In this document: one piece after another, positions 8,348 to 16,852 of the stretch
How positions within the stretch are numbered: position 1 is the stretch's first letter
How the letters are laid out: the number at the start of each line of letters is the position of its first letter
Assembly: GCF_008253865.1 (NCBI RefSeq)
Contig: NZ_CP042331.1
Location: 3,630,001-3,694,000 of the forward strand
Origin: Bosea sp. F3-2
Lineage (GTDB): Bacteria; Pseudomonadota; Alphaproteobacteria; Rhizobiales; Beijerinckiaceae
Reading direction: 5' to 3'
DNA length: 64,000 bases
Translations under genes and position numbers: made by a program
Notes under the pieces: model-generated
The model's input: the letters and a program-made list of their open reading frames with translations, nothing else
Database searches by the model: none
What the model was told of the DNA's origin: nothing

Positions 8348-8367
8348 GGAAGAATCCGGACTGTGCA

Positions 8368-8546
8368 GATTTTAGACCGAACCACACGGTCATCCCGGGC
8401 TTGACGCGGGGTCCATGCCAGAGCGCTTCCGTTCGAGGCTCAGGCATGGATCCCGGATCTCCGCGGAGTTTATCCTTGGGCCGATCGAAGATCGGACCCG
8501 AGGGCTCCGTCCCGGATGACTCATGCTTCAATGACAGACGCAGCGT
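8368..8546. repeat. Interspersed palindromic repeat, family A (copy 1)
   Basis: About 180 bp beginning near a GATTTTA stretch, containing CATCCCGGGCTTGAC, CAGGCATGGATCCCGG and a GGATGAC tail. Near-identical units occur at 19720-19900 and 46223-46354. Internal inverted pieces (GGGTCCATGCC/GGCATGGATCC and GCCGATCGAAGATCGG) suggest stem formation. It lies immediately downstream of the IclR gene with no coding capacity. Confidence 0.8.
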
Positions 8547-8550
8547 GACT

Positions 8551-8697
8551 TAGAGCGTTTTCCGATCAGGTTGGGTCGCAGAAGCCGTCATTGCGAGGAG
8601 CAAAGCGACGAAGCAATCCAGGGGCGACAGAGCTCTACGTCCTCCTGGATTGCTTCGCTGCGCTCGCAATGACGGTTCAGTCTGATCGAAAAGGGCT

Positions 8698-8700
<3 letters not shown>
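8551..8700. repeat. Interspersed palindromic repeat, family B (copy 1)
   Basis: About 150 bp with inverted arms. The outer pair is TAGAGC.TTTTCCGATCAG against CTGATCGAAAAGGGCTCTA; the inner pair is GTCATTGCGAGGAGC against GCGCTCGCAATGACGG, with GAAGCAATCCAG/CTGGATTGCTTC inside. Copies are at 14440-14592 and 60586-60688. Its last three bases are the ureG stop codon on the minus strand. With copy A1 it fills the 350 bp between the IclR gene and ureG. Confidence 0.82.
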
Positions 8701-9314
<614 letters not shown>

Positions 9315-9318
<4 letters not shown>

Positions 9319-9977
9319 GAGCGGAACACCCTGGAATACTGCGTTTCGTGGTTCATCGATAGGATGTCGGCGAGGATGGTGCAGGAGCCGAGATCGTCGA
9401 GCGTCGACACCGCCGCGCGCTGCGCGGTACGCAAGATGATCGGCTCCAGCGCGGCGAGCGTCGCCACCCCGTCGCGCTGACCGAGTGGCACCAGCCGGAC
9501 GCAGGCCTGGACGAGGTTCGAGGCGAAGGCGTGGAGATAGGCGATGAGCGTATCCTCCAGCGCGACGCCATGGCGCGCCGCGGCAACGCCGACAGCCACG
9601 GGATAGGCTGTCACTCCTTCCCCACCTGCCGAGGGCTCGCCGCTCCAGGCCGCCATCGCATCGATGAAAGCGCCGCCCTGCAGGGTCGTCTCCATGTGGC
9701 GCTCACGTGAGCCGGACATCGCAGCAGCGAGTTCGGCAACATCGTCGGTGCCCTCGCCAGCGGCAGTGCCGCGCCAAGCCTCGGCCAGCAGCACCGCGTC
9801 GTTCCAGGCGGAACCGTGCTCCAGCAGGGTTTCGAGCCATTCGATCAGGCTCGACCGATCCCGGATCAGCCCGTCATGGATCGCCCGCTCCAGCCCATGG
9901 CTATAGGCGAAGGCTCCGATCGGAAACGCCGGGGACAGCCACGTCATCAGTCGTGCGAGTGTGACGGCGTCAGTCAT
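9315..9977 (-). CDS. ureF: Urease accessory protein UreF
   Basis: 220 aa from the ATG at 9977 (MTDAVTLARLMTWLSP). The frame is open further upstream, but the extension reads the ureE histidine tail in another frame and is not credible. It has the UreF features LSPAFPIGAFAYSHGLE near the N-terminus and an all-helical body. UreF bridges UreD and UreG in the nickel-insertion complex. It overlaps ureE by 8 nt and ureG by 4 nt. Confidence 0.95.
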
Positions 9978-10479
9978 GCTGGTGGTGGTGATCGTGTGCG
10001 TGGGCGTGACCATGTCCCTGCGCGTGCTGGTGCCCATGGCCGTGATCATGCCCGTGGGCGTGATAGGCGCCATGCACCGGCTGGAACCGGGCCACGACCT
10101 CCCGAACCGAAGCGCCAAGCCCTTCGAGCATGGCGCGAATGACGTGATCGCGCTGGATCAGGATGCGGTCCTCGTCGATCTGCGCCGGCAGATGGCGGTT
10201 GCCGAGATGCCATGCGAGATGGCGCAGCGGGCAGACCGCGCCCGGCCGCACCTCGTAGAGCTCTTCTTCCGCCGCGACGATCGCGACCGCGCGGCCATCC
10301 TCCAGCACGAGCCTGTCGCCATCGGCGAAGAGCACGGGCTCGGGCAGGTCGACCATCACCTTCTCGCCCTGGTCGGTGGTGACGAGCTTGCGGCGCAGAT
10401 GGCGCGCGGCATGGTCGAGCCGGATCGTGCCGGCCGGCTGGCCGGCACCACCATGGCTATGGGAAATGGCGCGGAGCAT
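9970..10479 (-). CDS. ureE: Urease nickel metallochaperone UreE
   Basis: 169 aa. The N-terminal domain is followed by a metal-binding domain with CPLRHLAWHLGNRH, then a C-terminal tail of about 30 residues containing roughly 16 histidines alternating with Gly/Ala/Asp. UreE delivers Ni(II) to the UreG/UreF/UreD complex; the tail should bind several nickel ions and act as a store. It starts 8 nt after the ureC stop and overlaps ureF by 8 nt. Confidence 0.95.
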   Translation of the reverse strand: MLRAISHSHGGAGQPAGTIRLDHAARHLRRKLVTTDQGEKVMVDLPEPVLFADGDRLVLEDGRAVAIVAAEEELYEVRPGAVCPLRHLAWHLGNRHLPAQIDEDRILIQRDHVIRAMLEGLGASVREVVARFQPVHGAYHAHGHDHGHGHQHAQGHGHAHAHDHHHQHD

Positions 10480-10487
10480 GGCGGGCC

Positions 10488-12200
10488 TCAGAACAGGAAA
10501 TAGCGCTGCGCCATCGGCAGCACGGTCGCGGGTTCGCAGGTCAGGAGTTCGCCATCGGCACGGACCTCGTAGGTCTCGGGGTCGACCTCCATATGCGGCG
10601 TGGCGTCGTTGAGGATCATCGAGGCCTTGGAGATGCCGCCGCGCGTATTCTCGACGGCGAGCATGCCCTTGGCGACGCCGAGCTTGTCCTTCAGCCCGTT
10701 CGCGATCGCGGCCTGGCTGACGAAGGTGACGGAGGACACGGCCGGCGCGCGACCCATGGCTCCGAACATCGGCCGGTAATGCATCGGCTGCGGCGTCGGG
10801 ATCGAGGCGTTGGGATCGCCCATCGGAGCGGCCGCGATCATGCCGCCGACCAGCACCATCTCCGGCTTCACGCCGAAGAAGGCGGGGTTCCAGAGCACGA
10901 GATCGGCGCGCTTGCCGACTTCGACAGAGCCGACATGCTTCGACAGCCCCTGCGCGATGGCGGGGTTGATCGTGTACTTCGCGATGTAGCGGCGCACCCG
11001 CAGATTGTCGTTGTCGCCCTTCTCCCCAGGGAGGCGCCCGCGCTGCAGCTTCATCTTATGCGCGGTCTGCCAGGTGCGGATCGGCACCTCGCCGACGCGG
11101 CCCATGGCCTGGCTGTCGGAGGAGATGATCGAGAAGGCGCCGATATCGTGCAGGATGTCCTCGGCCGCGATGGTCTCCTTGCGGATGCGGCTCTCGGCGA
11201 AGGCGATGTCCTCCGGAATCGACGGCGACAGGTGGTGGCAGACCATCAGCATGTCCAGATGCTCGGCGATGGTGTTCTGCGTGTAGGGCCGCGTCGGATT
11301 GGTCGAGGACGGGATGACGTTCCTGAGCCCGCAGACCTTGATGATATCAGGCGCATGGCCGCCGCCGGCGCCTTCCGTATGAAAGGCGTGGATAGTGCGG
11401 CCCTTGAAGGCCGCGACCGTGTCCTCGACGAAGCCACTCTCGTTCAGCGTGTCGGTGTGGATCATCACCTGCACATCGTAGTCGTCGGCGACAGTGAGGC
11501 AATTATCGATGGCAGCGGGCGTTGTGCCCCAGTCCTCATGCAGCTTGAGCGCGCAGGCGCCGCCCTCGATCATCTCGATGAGGGCAGCCGGCTTCGAGGC
11601 ATTACCCTTGCCGGAAAGCCCGAGATTGATCGGCACCGCATCGAAGGACTGGATCATCCGGCCGAGATGCCAGGGACCGGGCGTGCAGGTCGTCGCCAGC
11701 GTGCCATGGGCCGGGCCGGTGCCGCCGCCGAGCATGGTGGTGACGCCGGCCATCAGCGCCTCCTCGATCTGCTGCGGGCAGATGAAATGAATATGCGCGT
11801 CAACGCCGCCGGCGGTGAGGATCTTGCCTTCTCCTGCGATCGCCTCGGTGCCCGGCCCGATGACGATGGTGACGCCGGCTTGCGTATCGGGATTGCCGGC
11901 CTTGCCGATGGCGACGATCAGCCCGTCCTTCAGGCCGATATCGGCCTTCACGATGCCCCAGTGATCGACGATCAGCGCATTGGTGATGACGGTGTCGACC
12001 GCGCCCTCAGCGCGGCTCGCCTGGCTCTGGCCCATGCCGTCGCGGATGACCTTGCCGCCGCCGAACTTCACCTCCTCGCCATAGACGGTGAAGTCCTTCT
12101 CGACCTCGATGATCAGGTCGGTGTCGGCGAGCCGGACCCGGTCGCCGACCGTCGGTCCGTACATCTGCGCATAGGCGGCATGGGAGAGCTTGGCCGGCAT
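10488..12200 (-). CDS. ureC: Urease subunit alpha UreC
   Basis: 570 aa, full length for the family. The active-site set is complete: DAHIHF (nickel-binding His pair), LKLHEDWG (carbamylated lysine bridging the two nickels), HTDTLNESG, the mobile-flap MVCHHLSPSIPED with the catalytic histidine, and SSDSQAMGR. It hydrolyses urea to ammonia and carbamate in the cytoplasm as the large catalytic subunit with UreA and UreB. The start overlaps the ureB stop by 1 nt (TGATG). Confidence 0.98.
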   Translation of the reverse strand: MPAKLSHAAYAQMYGPTVGDRVRLADTDLIIEVEKDFTVYGEEVKFGGGKVIRDGMGQSQASRAEGAVDTVITNALIVDHWGIVKADIGLKDGLIVAIGKAGNPDTQAGVTIVIGPGTEAIAGEGKILTAGGVDAHIHFICPQQIEEALMAGVTTMLGGGTGPAHGTLATTCTPGPWHLGRMIQSFDAVPINLGLSGKGNASKPAALIEMIEGGACALKLHEDWGTTPAAIDNCLTVADDYDVQVMIHTDTLNESGFVEDTVAAFKGRTIHAFHTEGAGGGHAPDIIKVCGLRNVIPSSTNPTRPYTQNTIAEHLDMLMVCHHLSPSIPEDIAFAESRIRKETIAAEDILHDIGAFSIISSDSQAMGRVGEVPIRTWQTAHKMKLQRGRLPGEKGDNDNLRVRRYIAKYTINPAIAQGLSKHVGSVEVGKRADLVLWNPAFFGVKPEMVLVGGMIAAAPMGDPNASIPTPQPMHYRPMFGAMGRAPAVSSVTFVSQAAIANGLKDKLGVAKGMLAVENTRGGISKASMILNDATPHMEVDPETYEVRADGELLTCEPATVLPMAQRYFLF

Positions 12201-12505
12201 CAGAGTTTCCCCATCACCTTCTGCTGGAAGCCGTAGACGGCGCGCCCGCCACCGAACGGGACAAGGCGCACCTCGCGCTGCTGGCCGGGCTCGAAGCGCA
12301 CGGCGGTGCCGGCGGCGATGTCGAGCCGCATGCCGCGCGCGGCGGTACGGTCGAAATCGAGCGCCGCGTTGGTCTCGAAGAAATGGTAGTGCGAGCCGAC
12401 CTGGATCGGCCGGTCGCCGGTATTGGCGACGAGCAGCGTGATCTGCGCCGCACCCTCGTTGAGAGTGATGTCGCCCGCGGCAGGAAAGACCTCTCCGGGG
12501 ATCAT
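12200..12505 (-). CDS. ureB: Urease subunit beta UreB
   Basis: 101 aa. MIPGEV start, VANTGDRPIQVGSHYHFFE and RLDIAAGTAVRFEPG are diagnostic of the beta subunit, here a separate polypeptide rather than fused to UreA as in Helicobacter. It packs against UreC near the flap. It is 4 nt downstream of ureJ and overlaps ureC by 1 nt. Confidence 0.97.
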   Translation of the reverse strand: MIPGEVFPAAGDITLNEGAAQITLLVANTGDRPIQVGSHYHFFETNAALDFDRTAARGMRLDIAAGTAVRFEPGQQREVRLVPFGGGRAVYGFQQKVMGKL

Positions 12506-12509
12506 CGGC

Positions 12510-13085
12510 TCAGACTCCCGCGACCAGCCAGAGGCCGGCGAGCGCCGTCAGGCCACCGGCGATGCGCGCCGCGATGCGCCCGCGGTGCGACAGCGTGTTG
12601 CCGGCAAAGCCGATGCCGGCCGCATGCAGCAGCGCCGTGGCAAGCGCGAAGCCGACCATGAAGGGCAGGCTCGTCGCAGAGCCGATCTCGCCGCCATGAG
12701 CATAGCCGTGGAACAGCGCGAAGAAGCCGACCATTGCCATGCCGACCGGCGTCGGCACCTGCAGCGCCATCAGCGCGAGCAGCCCAAGCACCACGACGGA
12801 AGCCGCGATCACCGGCTCGACGAAGGGCAGACCGATGCCGGCCAGCGCCGCGGCGAAGCCGAGCATCATCGTGGCGACGAAGGCGAGCGGGATCGCCCAG
12901 ACAGCGCGCCCGCCGACGACGAAGGCCCAGAGGCCGACGCCGACCATCGCCAGGATATGGTCCGCGCCGAAGAGCGGATGCGAGAAGCCGGCAGCGAAGG
13001 AGCCATGCTCGGCGGGGTTGAGATGGGCGAAGGCCGGGCTCGCGGCGACGACGCTCAGGATCAGGGCGATCGACAGTCTCTTCAT
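12510..13085 (-). CDS. ureJ: HupE/UreJ-family nickel permease
   Basis: 191 aa with an N-terminal signal-like helix ending SPAFAH and about six further transmembrane segments. Both family motifs are present: HPLFGADH (HX5DH) and FHGYAHGGE, which line the metal path. HupE/UreJ proteins move nickel across the inner membrane for urease or hydrogenase. Placement between ureA and ureB, as in other alphaproteobacteria, ties it to urease here. Confidence 0.93.
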   Translation of the reverse strand: MKRLSIALILSVVAASPAFAHLNPAEHGSFAAGFSHPLFGADHILAMVGVGLWAFVVGGRAVWAIPLAFVATMMLGFAAALAGIGLPFVEPVIAASVVVLGLLALMALQVPTPVGMAMVGFFALFHGYAHGGEIGSATSLPFMVGFALATALLHAAGIGFAGNTLSHRGRIAARIAGGLTALAGLWLVAGV

Positions 13086-13106
13086 GGCAGCCTCCGGCTC
13101 GCGATG

Positions 13107-13409
13107 TCAGCGGATCGGTTCATGGACGGTGACGAGCTTGGTGCCGTCCGGGAAGGTGGCCTCGACCTGCACGTCGTGGATCATCTCGGCGACCCCCTCC
13201 ATCACCTGCGCACGGGTCACGACATGGGCGCCGGCCTCCATCAGCTCGGCGACGCTGCGGCCGTCGCGCGCGCCCTCGACGACGAAATCGCTGATCAGCG
13301 CAATCGCTTCCGGGTGGTTCAGCTTGACGCCGCGCTCGAGCCGACGCCGGGCCACCATGGCCGCCATGGAGATCAGGAGCTTGTCCTTCTCGCGCGGTGT
13401 CAGGTTCAT
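13107..13409 (-). CDS. ureA: Urease subunit gamma UreA
   Basis: 100 aa, exact family length. MNLTPREKDKLLI start, the LNHPEAIALI segment and a C-terminal VHEPI segment are characteristic. It is the smallest structural urease subunit and forms the (UreABC)3 trimer. It lies 9 nt downstream of ureD and 21 nt upstream of ureJ. Confidence 0.97.
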   Translation of the reverse strand: MNLTPREKDKLLISMAAMVARRRLERGVKLNHPEAIALISDFVVEGARDGRSVAELMEAGAHVVTRAQVMEGVAEMIHDVQVEATFPDGTKLVTVHEPIR

Positions 13410-13418
13410 GCCGTCATC

Positions 13419-14261
13419 CTAGAGTTGCCAGACCTTGGGCAGTTCGCGGCCACCCATGAGAAGCGTTAGCAGCGGTTCCAGCCGCCGCCTGAGTGCGAGC
13501 CCGGTCTCCTCGACCAGACGCGCGAGAAACTTGCCGTTCCAGGCGCTGGCGCCCCCGTTCGGACCGATGACGGATCGGGCCTGATCCAGAAAGCGCTCGG
13601 GTGTCGCTCCGGCGAACAGCACCGTCGCCATGGCGCGTCGGCCGGCCAGGGCAGGCTGCGGAGCCAGACGCGCGGCAATGTCTCCTTCGACGCGCAGATC
13701 GTCGGCAAAGATCAGGCGGCCGTCGCGGCGAATGCGCCAGCGGTCGTGCAGATGGCCGCTGCGCAACGTCTCGCCCATTGCCACCCGGCCGAACAGCACG
13801 GCTTCGACGGCAACCAGCTCGGCATCGCCTGCGAGATCGGCTTCGAGGCTGCGGGACAGGCGCCCGCCATCGAAAAGAATGGTTTCCTGCGGCAGCCAGG
13901 CAAGCCGCGCCCCGGCCGCGAGCCGCAGGGTGTTGCCGACGACGGCATCCGCGCCGGTCGAGCGATAGATGCGCTCGCAGGCCTGCGTCGTCACGCAGGC
14001 CGCCGCCTCAGGGCCGAGATCGACCTCCGTCGCCAGCCGGTCGCCGCCGGTCAGGCCGCCGGCGGTGTTGATCAGAATCGCCTGCGGATCAGCGCCGTCG
14101 ATCGGCTTCGGCAGGCGGATCTTGGCGCAGCCTTCCTGGAAGAGTCGCTCAAGCCGCGTCGTTTCCGACTGCGACCGGAAGCGTATCCCCGCGCAGCCGA
14201 TCGCGCGCTGCATGCGCGGCTCACTCGTCCGCACTGCCGCAATGTCGGGAGCCATGAGCAT
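13419..14261 (-). CDS. ureD: Urease accessory protein UreD
   Basis: 280 aa. ILINTAGGLTGGDRL is the UreD core motif, with TTQACERIYRS downstream and LPQETILFDGGRL in the second half. UreD scaffolds the UreDFG chaperone on apo-urease. It is the first gene of the operon; two in-frame ATGs (14261 and 14255) are equally possible. No urea transporter or nitrogen regulator gene is adjacent, and I could not find a convincing NtrC or sigma-54 site upstream. Confidence 0.95.
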   Translation of the reverse strand: MLMAPDIAAVRTSEPRMQRAIGCAGIRFRSQSETTRLERLFQEGCAKIRLPKPIDGADPQAILINTAGGLTGGDRLATEVDLGPEAAACVTTQACERIYRSTGADAVVGNTLRLAAGARLAWLPQETILFDGGRLSRSLEADLAGDAELVAVEAVLFGRVAMGETLRSGHLHDRWRIRRDGRLIFADDLRVEGDIAARLAPQPALAGRRAMATVLFAGATPERFLDQARSVIGPNGGASAWNGKFLARLVEETGLALRRRLEPLLTLLMGGRELPKVWQL

Positions 14262-14912
14262 CAGCTGTTCCGCTGCCGCAGCGCGGTGGCCAAAGCGGGC
14301 TTCAGCGCCTGCAACCGTGCAATGAGCGCGGGGCGGGCCGAGTGTCGCACCTTGCCGCCGTTACATCCCTGCCAAGCTACCACCCTGCGCACGCCGCTCC
14401 TCCTAAACGTCGAAAAGCGACGCAAGCGATATGCCAGCCTAGAGCCGTTTTCGATCAGGTTGGATTGCAGAGCCGTCATTGCGAGGAGCGAAGCGACGAA
14501 GCAATCCAGGGGGACTGGGTTGAACGCTTCAGCCCAGCCCCCCCTGGATTGCTTCGCTTCGCTCGCAATGACGGTTCATTCTGAGCGAAAACCGCCACGA
14601 GGAAGAGTTGGCGCTTCAGACGCCGCCACCTGCACAGGAAATCGGCGGATTTTCCGGGAAGCTGTGGCGCATTTCGCGGCGAGCGCAGATGCCCGATCGA
14701 CCGCGAGTCGATATCTGCATAAGAAATGGGCAATTCGTGATCGTTTCGCATGCGATTCCGATCGCTCGCTTTTGAGAAGGCTGTCGCGACGGACGCGGGA
14801 GACCTTGACGGTCGCGGTTCTCGGGTGATCCCCTCGCGATGAAACGACGCGGAGCGGGCGAGCCATCGCCAACCAACCCATCCGCCGAAACTCAAACCAT
14901 CAGGAGATCGTC
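14262..14912. other. Intergenic region (650 bp) with one family-B repeat and no gene
   Basis: This gap separates ureD (-) from the cupin gene (+), so promoters for both must lie here. It holds repeat copy B2 and otherwise non-repetitive sequence. Open frames in it are short, arginine/serine-rich and lack start-site support. I could not assign -35/-10 elements with confidence. Confidence 0.6.
14440..14592. repeat. Interspersed palindromic repeat, family B (copy 2)
   Basis: About 153 bp, same design as 8551-8700: outer TAGAGC.GTTTTCGATCAG arm, inner GTCATTGCGAGGAGCGAAGC and GCTTCGCTCGCAATGACGG arms flanking AATCCAG.CTGGATT. The central loop differs from copy 1, so the conserved part is the pair of arms. 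Confidence 0.82.
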
Positions 14913-15308
14913 ATGGAGATCATGCGCGCGGGCTCGCGGCCCTCGGGGAAAGGGCCGGCCGACTGGTTCACCGGATCGGTCCGGATCGACCCGCTGTTCA
15001 ACCCGCATGCGCCGGAGCGTGTGCAGGGCGCGAGCGTCACCTTCGAGCCCGGCGCGCGGACGGCCTGGCATACGCATCCGCTCGGCCAGACGCTGATCGT
15101 CGTGAGCGGGGTCGGCCGGGTGCAGCGCTGGGGCGGGCCGGTCGAGGAGATCCGGCCCGGCGACGTGGTCTGGTTCCCGCCCGGCGAGAAGCACTGGCAC
15201 GGCGCTGCCCCGTCGACCGGGATGACCCATATCGCGGTTCAGGAAGCCGAGAACGGCAAGGTTGTGGAGTGGCTGGAGCAGGTCTCCGATGATCAGTATG
15301 GCGGCTGA
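14913..15308 (+). CDS. Small cupin protein, hydroxynitrile-lyase-like (GtHNL family)
   Basis: 131 aa single-domain cupin. Metal ligands are His53, His55, Gln59 (HTHPLGQ) and His94 (GEKHWHG), the manganese/iron site described for bacterial cupin hydroxynitrile lyases such as that of Granulicella tundricola. From memory the similarity to that protein runs end to end (PADWFTG, FEPGARTAWHTHPLGQT, GDVVWF, GEKHWHG). The annotated relatives in most genomes are simply cupin proteins, so the physiological reaction is not established. AGGAG lies 7-8 nt before the ATG. It is followed 24 nt later by a PLP enzyme gene. Confidence 0.85.
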   Translation: MEIMRAGSRPSGKGPADWFTGSVRIDPLFNPHAPERVQGASVTFEPGARTAWHTHPLGQTLIVVSGVGRVQRWGGPVEEIRPGDVVWFPPGEKHWHGAAPSTGMTHIAVQEAENGKVVEWLEQVSDDQYGG

Positions 15309-15332
15309 TGGCCGACGTAACGGGACCAAACG

Positions 15333-16337
15333 ATGACGCCTGAGCTTTCCAGCCTTCTGCGCGAGCCGCGCCACGTCCTGCTCGACACCCCAACGCCGCT
15401 GCAAAGGTTGCGCCGCTTCGAGGCGAAGCTCGAACGACCGGGCATCTATGCCAAGCGCGATGATCTGATGCCGATCGCGCTCGGCGGCAACAAGCTGCGC
15501 AGCCTCGAATACTGGCTGGGTGACGCGCTGCGGAAGAAGACCGACATCCTTCTGGTCGGCGGCGGCGCCAGCTCCAATCTCTGCCGTTTGACGGCCGCGG
15601 CGGCCTCGCTCGTCGGGCTGGACTGCCTCGTCCTGCACAACGCGCTGGACACGCCGGAGAACCGCCAGGCCTCATTCCTGAACCGGCTGTTCGGCGCCGA
15701 ATTGCGTTTCCTCGGACCGGTCGATGAAAGCCAGCGCAACGCGGCGCTTGCAGCGGCAGCCGCAGAACTCGCCCGGCAGGGCCGGACGCCCATCATCGTC
15801 GGCGATCCCGTGCTGGGCGCAATGGGTTATGTCCGGGCTGCCTTCGAGCTGCATGAGCAATCGCAGCGTGAAGAAGCTCCGATCAAGCATGTCTTTCTCG
15901 CCGGCTCGATGGGGCCGACCGAGGCTGGCTTCATCTTCGGCAACGCCCTGCTGGGGCATCCCTTCCAGATCCATCTCGTCAGCGTCGAATACGAGCAGGC
16001 CGAACTGGCCGGCTATATCAGGCGCATCTACGAGGGCCTGCAGGAGCGGACGGGGCTCGACGTCGCCGCGCTGCACGATGCACCCCTGCACTATCACATG
16101 GGCCATCTCGGCGATGGCTGGGGCGCCCCGACACCGGCCTCGGAAGCCGCCATCCTGAGCTTTGCCCGCACCGAGGGCATCCTGATCGAGCATGTCTACA
16201 CCGCGAAAACCTGCGCCTGCTTCCTCGAGCGGCTCGCCGATGGAGGGATCGCCAGCGGCGAGCCCGCTTGCGTGCTCCATACCGGCGGCACCGCCGCGCT
16301 CTTCTCGCAATTCGGCCTGTTCCGAACGCTGACCTAG
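15333..16337 (+). CDS. D-cysteine desulfhydrase / ACC deaminase-family PLP enzyme
   Basis: 334 aa fold-type II PLP enzyme. LGGNKLRSLEY carries the Schiff-base lysine, GGGASSNLCRLTAAAA the substrate loop and LHTGGTAALF the C-terminal phosphate-binding loop typical of D-cysteine desulfhydrase and 1-aminocyclopropane-1-carboxylate deaminase. It would eliminate or deaminate a small amino acid. The ACC-deaminase active-site tyrosines cannot be verified by eye, so I favour the broader family call. It is 24 nt downstream of the cupin gene, probably the same transcript. Confidence 0.82.
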   Translation: MTPELSSLLREPRHVLLDTPTPLQRLRRFEAKLERPGIYAKRDDLMPIALGGNKLRSLEYWLGDALRKKTDILLVGGGASSNLCRLTAAAASLVGLDCLVLHNALDTPENRQASFLNRLFGAELRFLGPVDESQRNAALAAAAAELARQGRTPIIVGDPVLGAMGYVRAAFELHEQSQREEAPIKHVFLAGSMGPTEAGFIFGNALLGHPFQIHLVSVEYEQAELAGYIRRIYEGLQERTGLDVAALHDAPLHYHMGHLGDGWGAPTPASEAAILSFARTEGILIEHVYTAKTCACFLERLADGGIASGEPACVLHTGGTAALFSQFGLFRTLT

Positions 16338-16387
16338 CGTCGGCCTGCTTGACGGGCTTCGGTGCCGCTCTATGGTGCCGCTCGATC

Positions 16388-16570
16388 GAGGTTCTCCGGT
16401 TCGGCCCGGAGCTAAGAGGGAATTCGGTGAGGCGCACGCTGCGCCAAGGCCGAGGCTGCCCCCGCAACTGTAAGCGGCGAGCCCTCCGTCCATCGTCCAC
16501 TGGCGCCACGCGCCGGGAAGGCCGGGCGGATCAGGCGTCGACCCGCGAGCCAGGAGACCTGCCGCGATCG
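16388..16570 (+). promoter_or_regulatory. Cobalamin (adenosylcobalamin) riboswitch
   Basis: The conserved core is present in order: GAGGTTCTCC at the 5' stem, AAGAGGGAATTCGGTG, GCCGAGGCTGCCCCCGCAAC followed by TGTAAGCGGCGAG, CCACTGG, GGGAAGGCC, and the B12-box GCGAGCCAGGAGACCTGCC at 16545-16563. Cobalamin riboswitches repress downstream transport or synthesis genes when coenzyme B12 is abundant. The first downstream gene is the periplasmic binding protein of a BtuFCD-type importer starting at 16853. Confidence 0.96.
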
Positions 16571-16852
16571 CAAGGCGTCTTTCGGGCGGGGTGTTCCGGA
16601 GGGATGCGCATCGGCGGCCGGCTCCGGAGCTGCGCCCACCGACCGTATCCATCGAAGCTCCCGCCCTCATCTCGGGGAGCGATGAATTCCATGTCCATGA
16701 TTTTCGGCCGGGCCGCAGCGAAGGCTGCGACGCGCTTGACGCGGTCGCGCCGTGCGACCTATGGGAAATGCAACATTGTTACACATGACGCGCACCACGC
16801 CGAAGCCTTCCAGCTTCACAGACGTGGTGCCCGCCCCAGCCGAGTTGCCTCC
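16571..16852 (+). other. Riboswitch-to-gene leader (282 bp) with an imperfect 15-bp palindrome
   Basis: No gene is supported here. A local AT-rich patch contains an imperfect palindrome at 16769-16783, TGCAACATTGTTACA, which matches its reverse complement at 12 of 15 positions and lies 69 nt upstream of the binding-protein start. It could be an operator for a metal-responsive repressor or a secondary promoter. An ATG at 16785 opens a frame that does not continue as a credible protein. Confidence 0.4.

Noticed and set aside
9978..10118. Longer UreF start adding 47 residues
   Set aside because: The extra residues read the ureE histidine tail in another frame (Thr/Met-rich); the ATG at 9977 gives the standard UreF N-terminus.
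10593..12236. 547-codon plus-strand open frame opposite ureC
   Set aside because: ureC is unambiguous; the frame is an antisense artefact.
14576..14895. Small minus-strand frames between ureD and the cupin gene
   Set aside because: They overlap repeat B2 or are Arg/Ser-rich; no conserved features or ribosome-binding sites.
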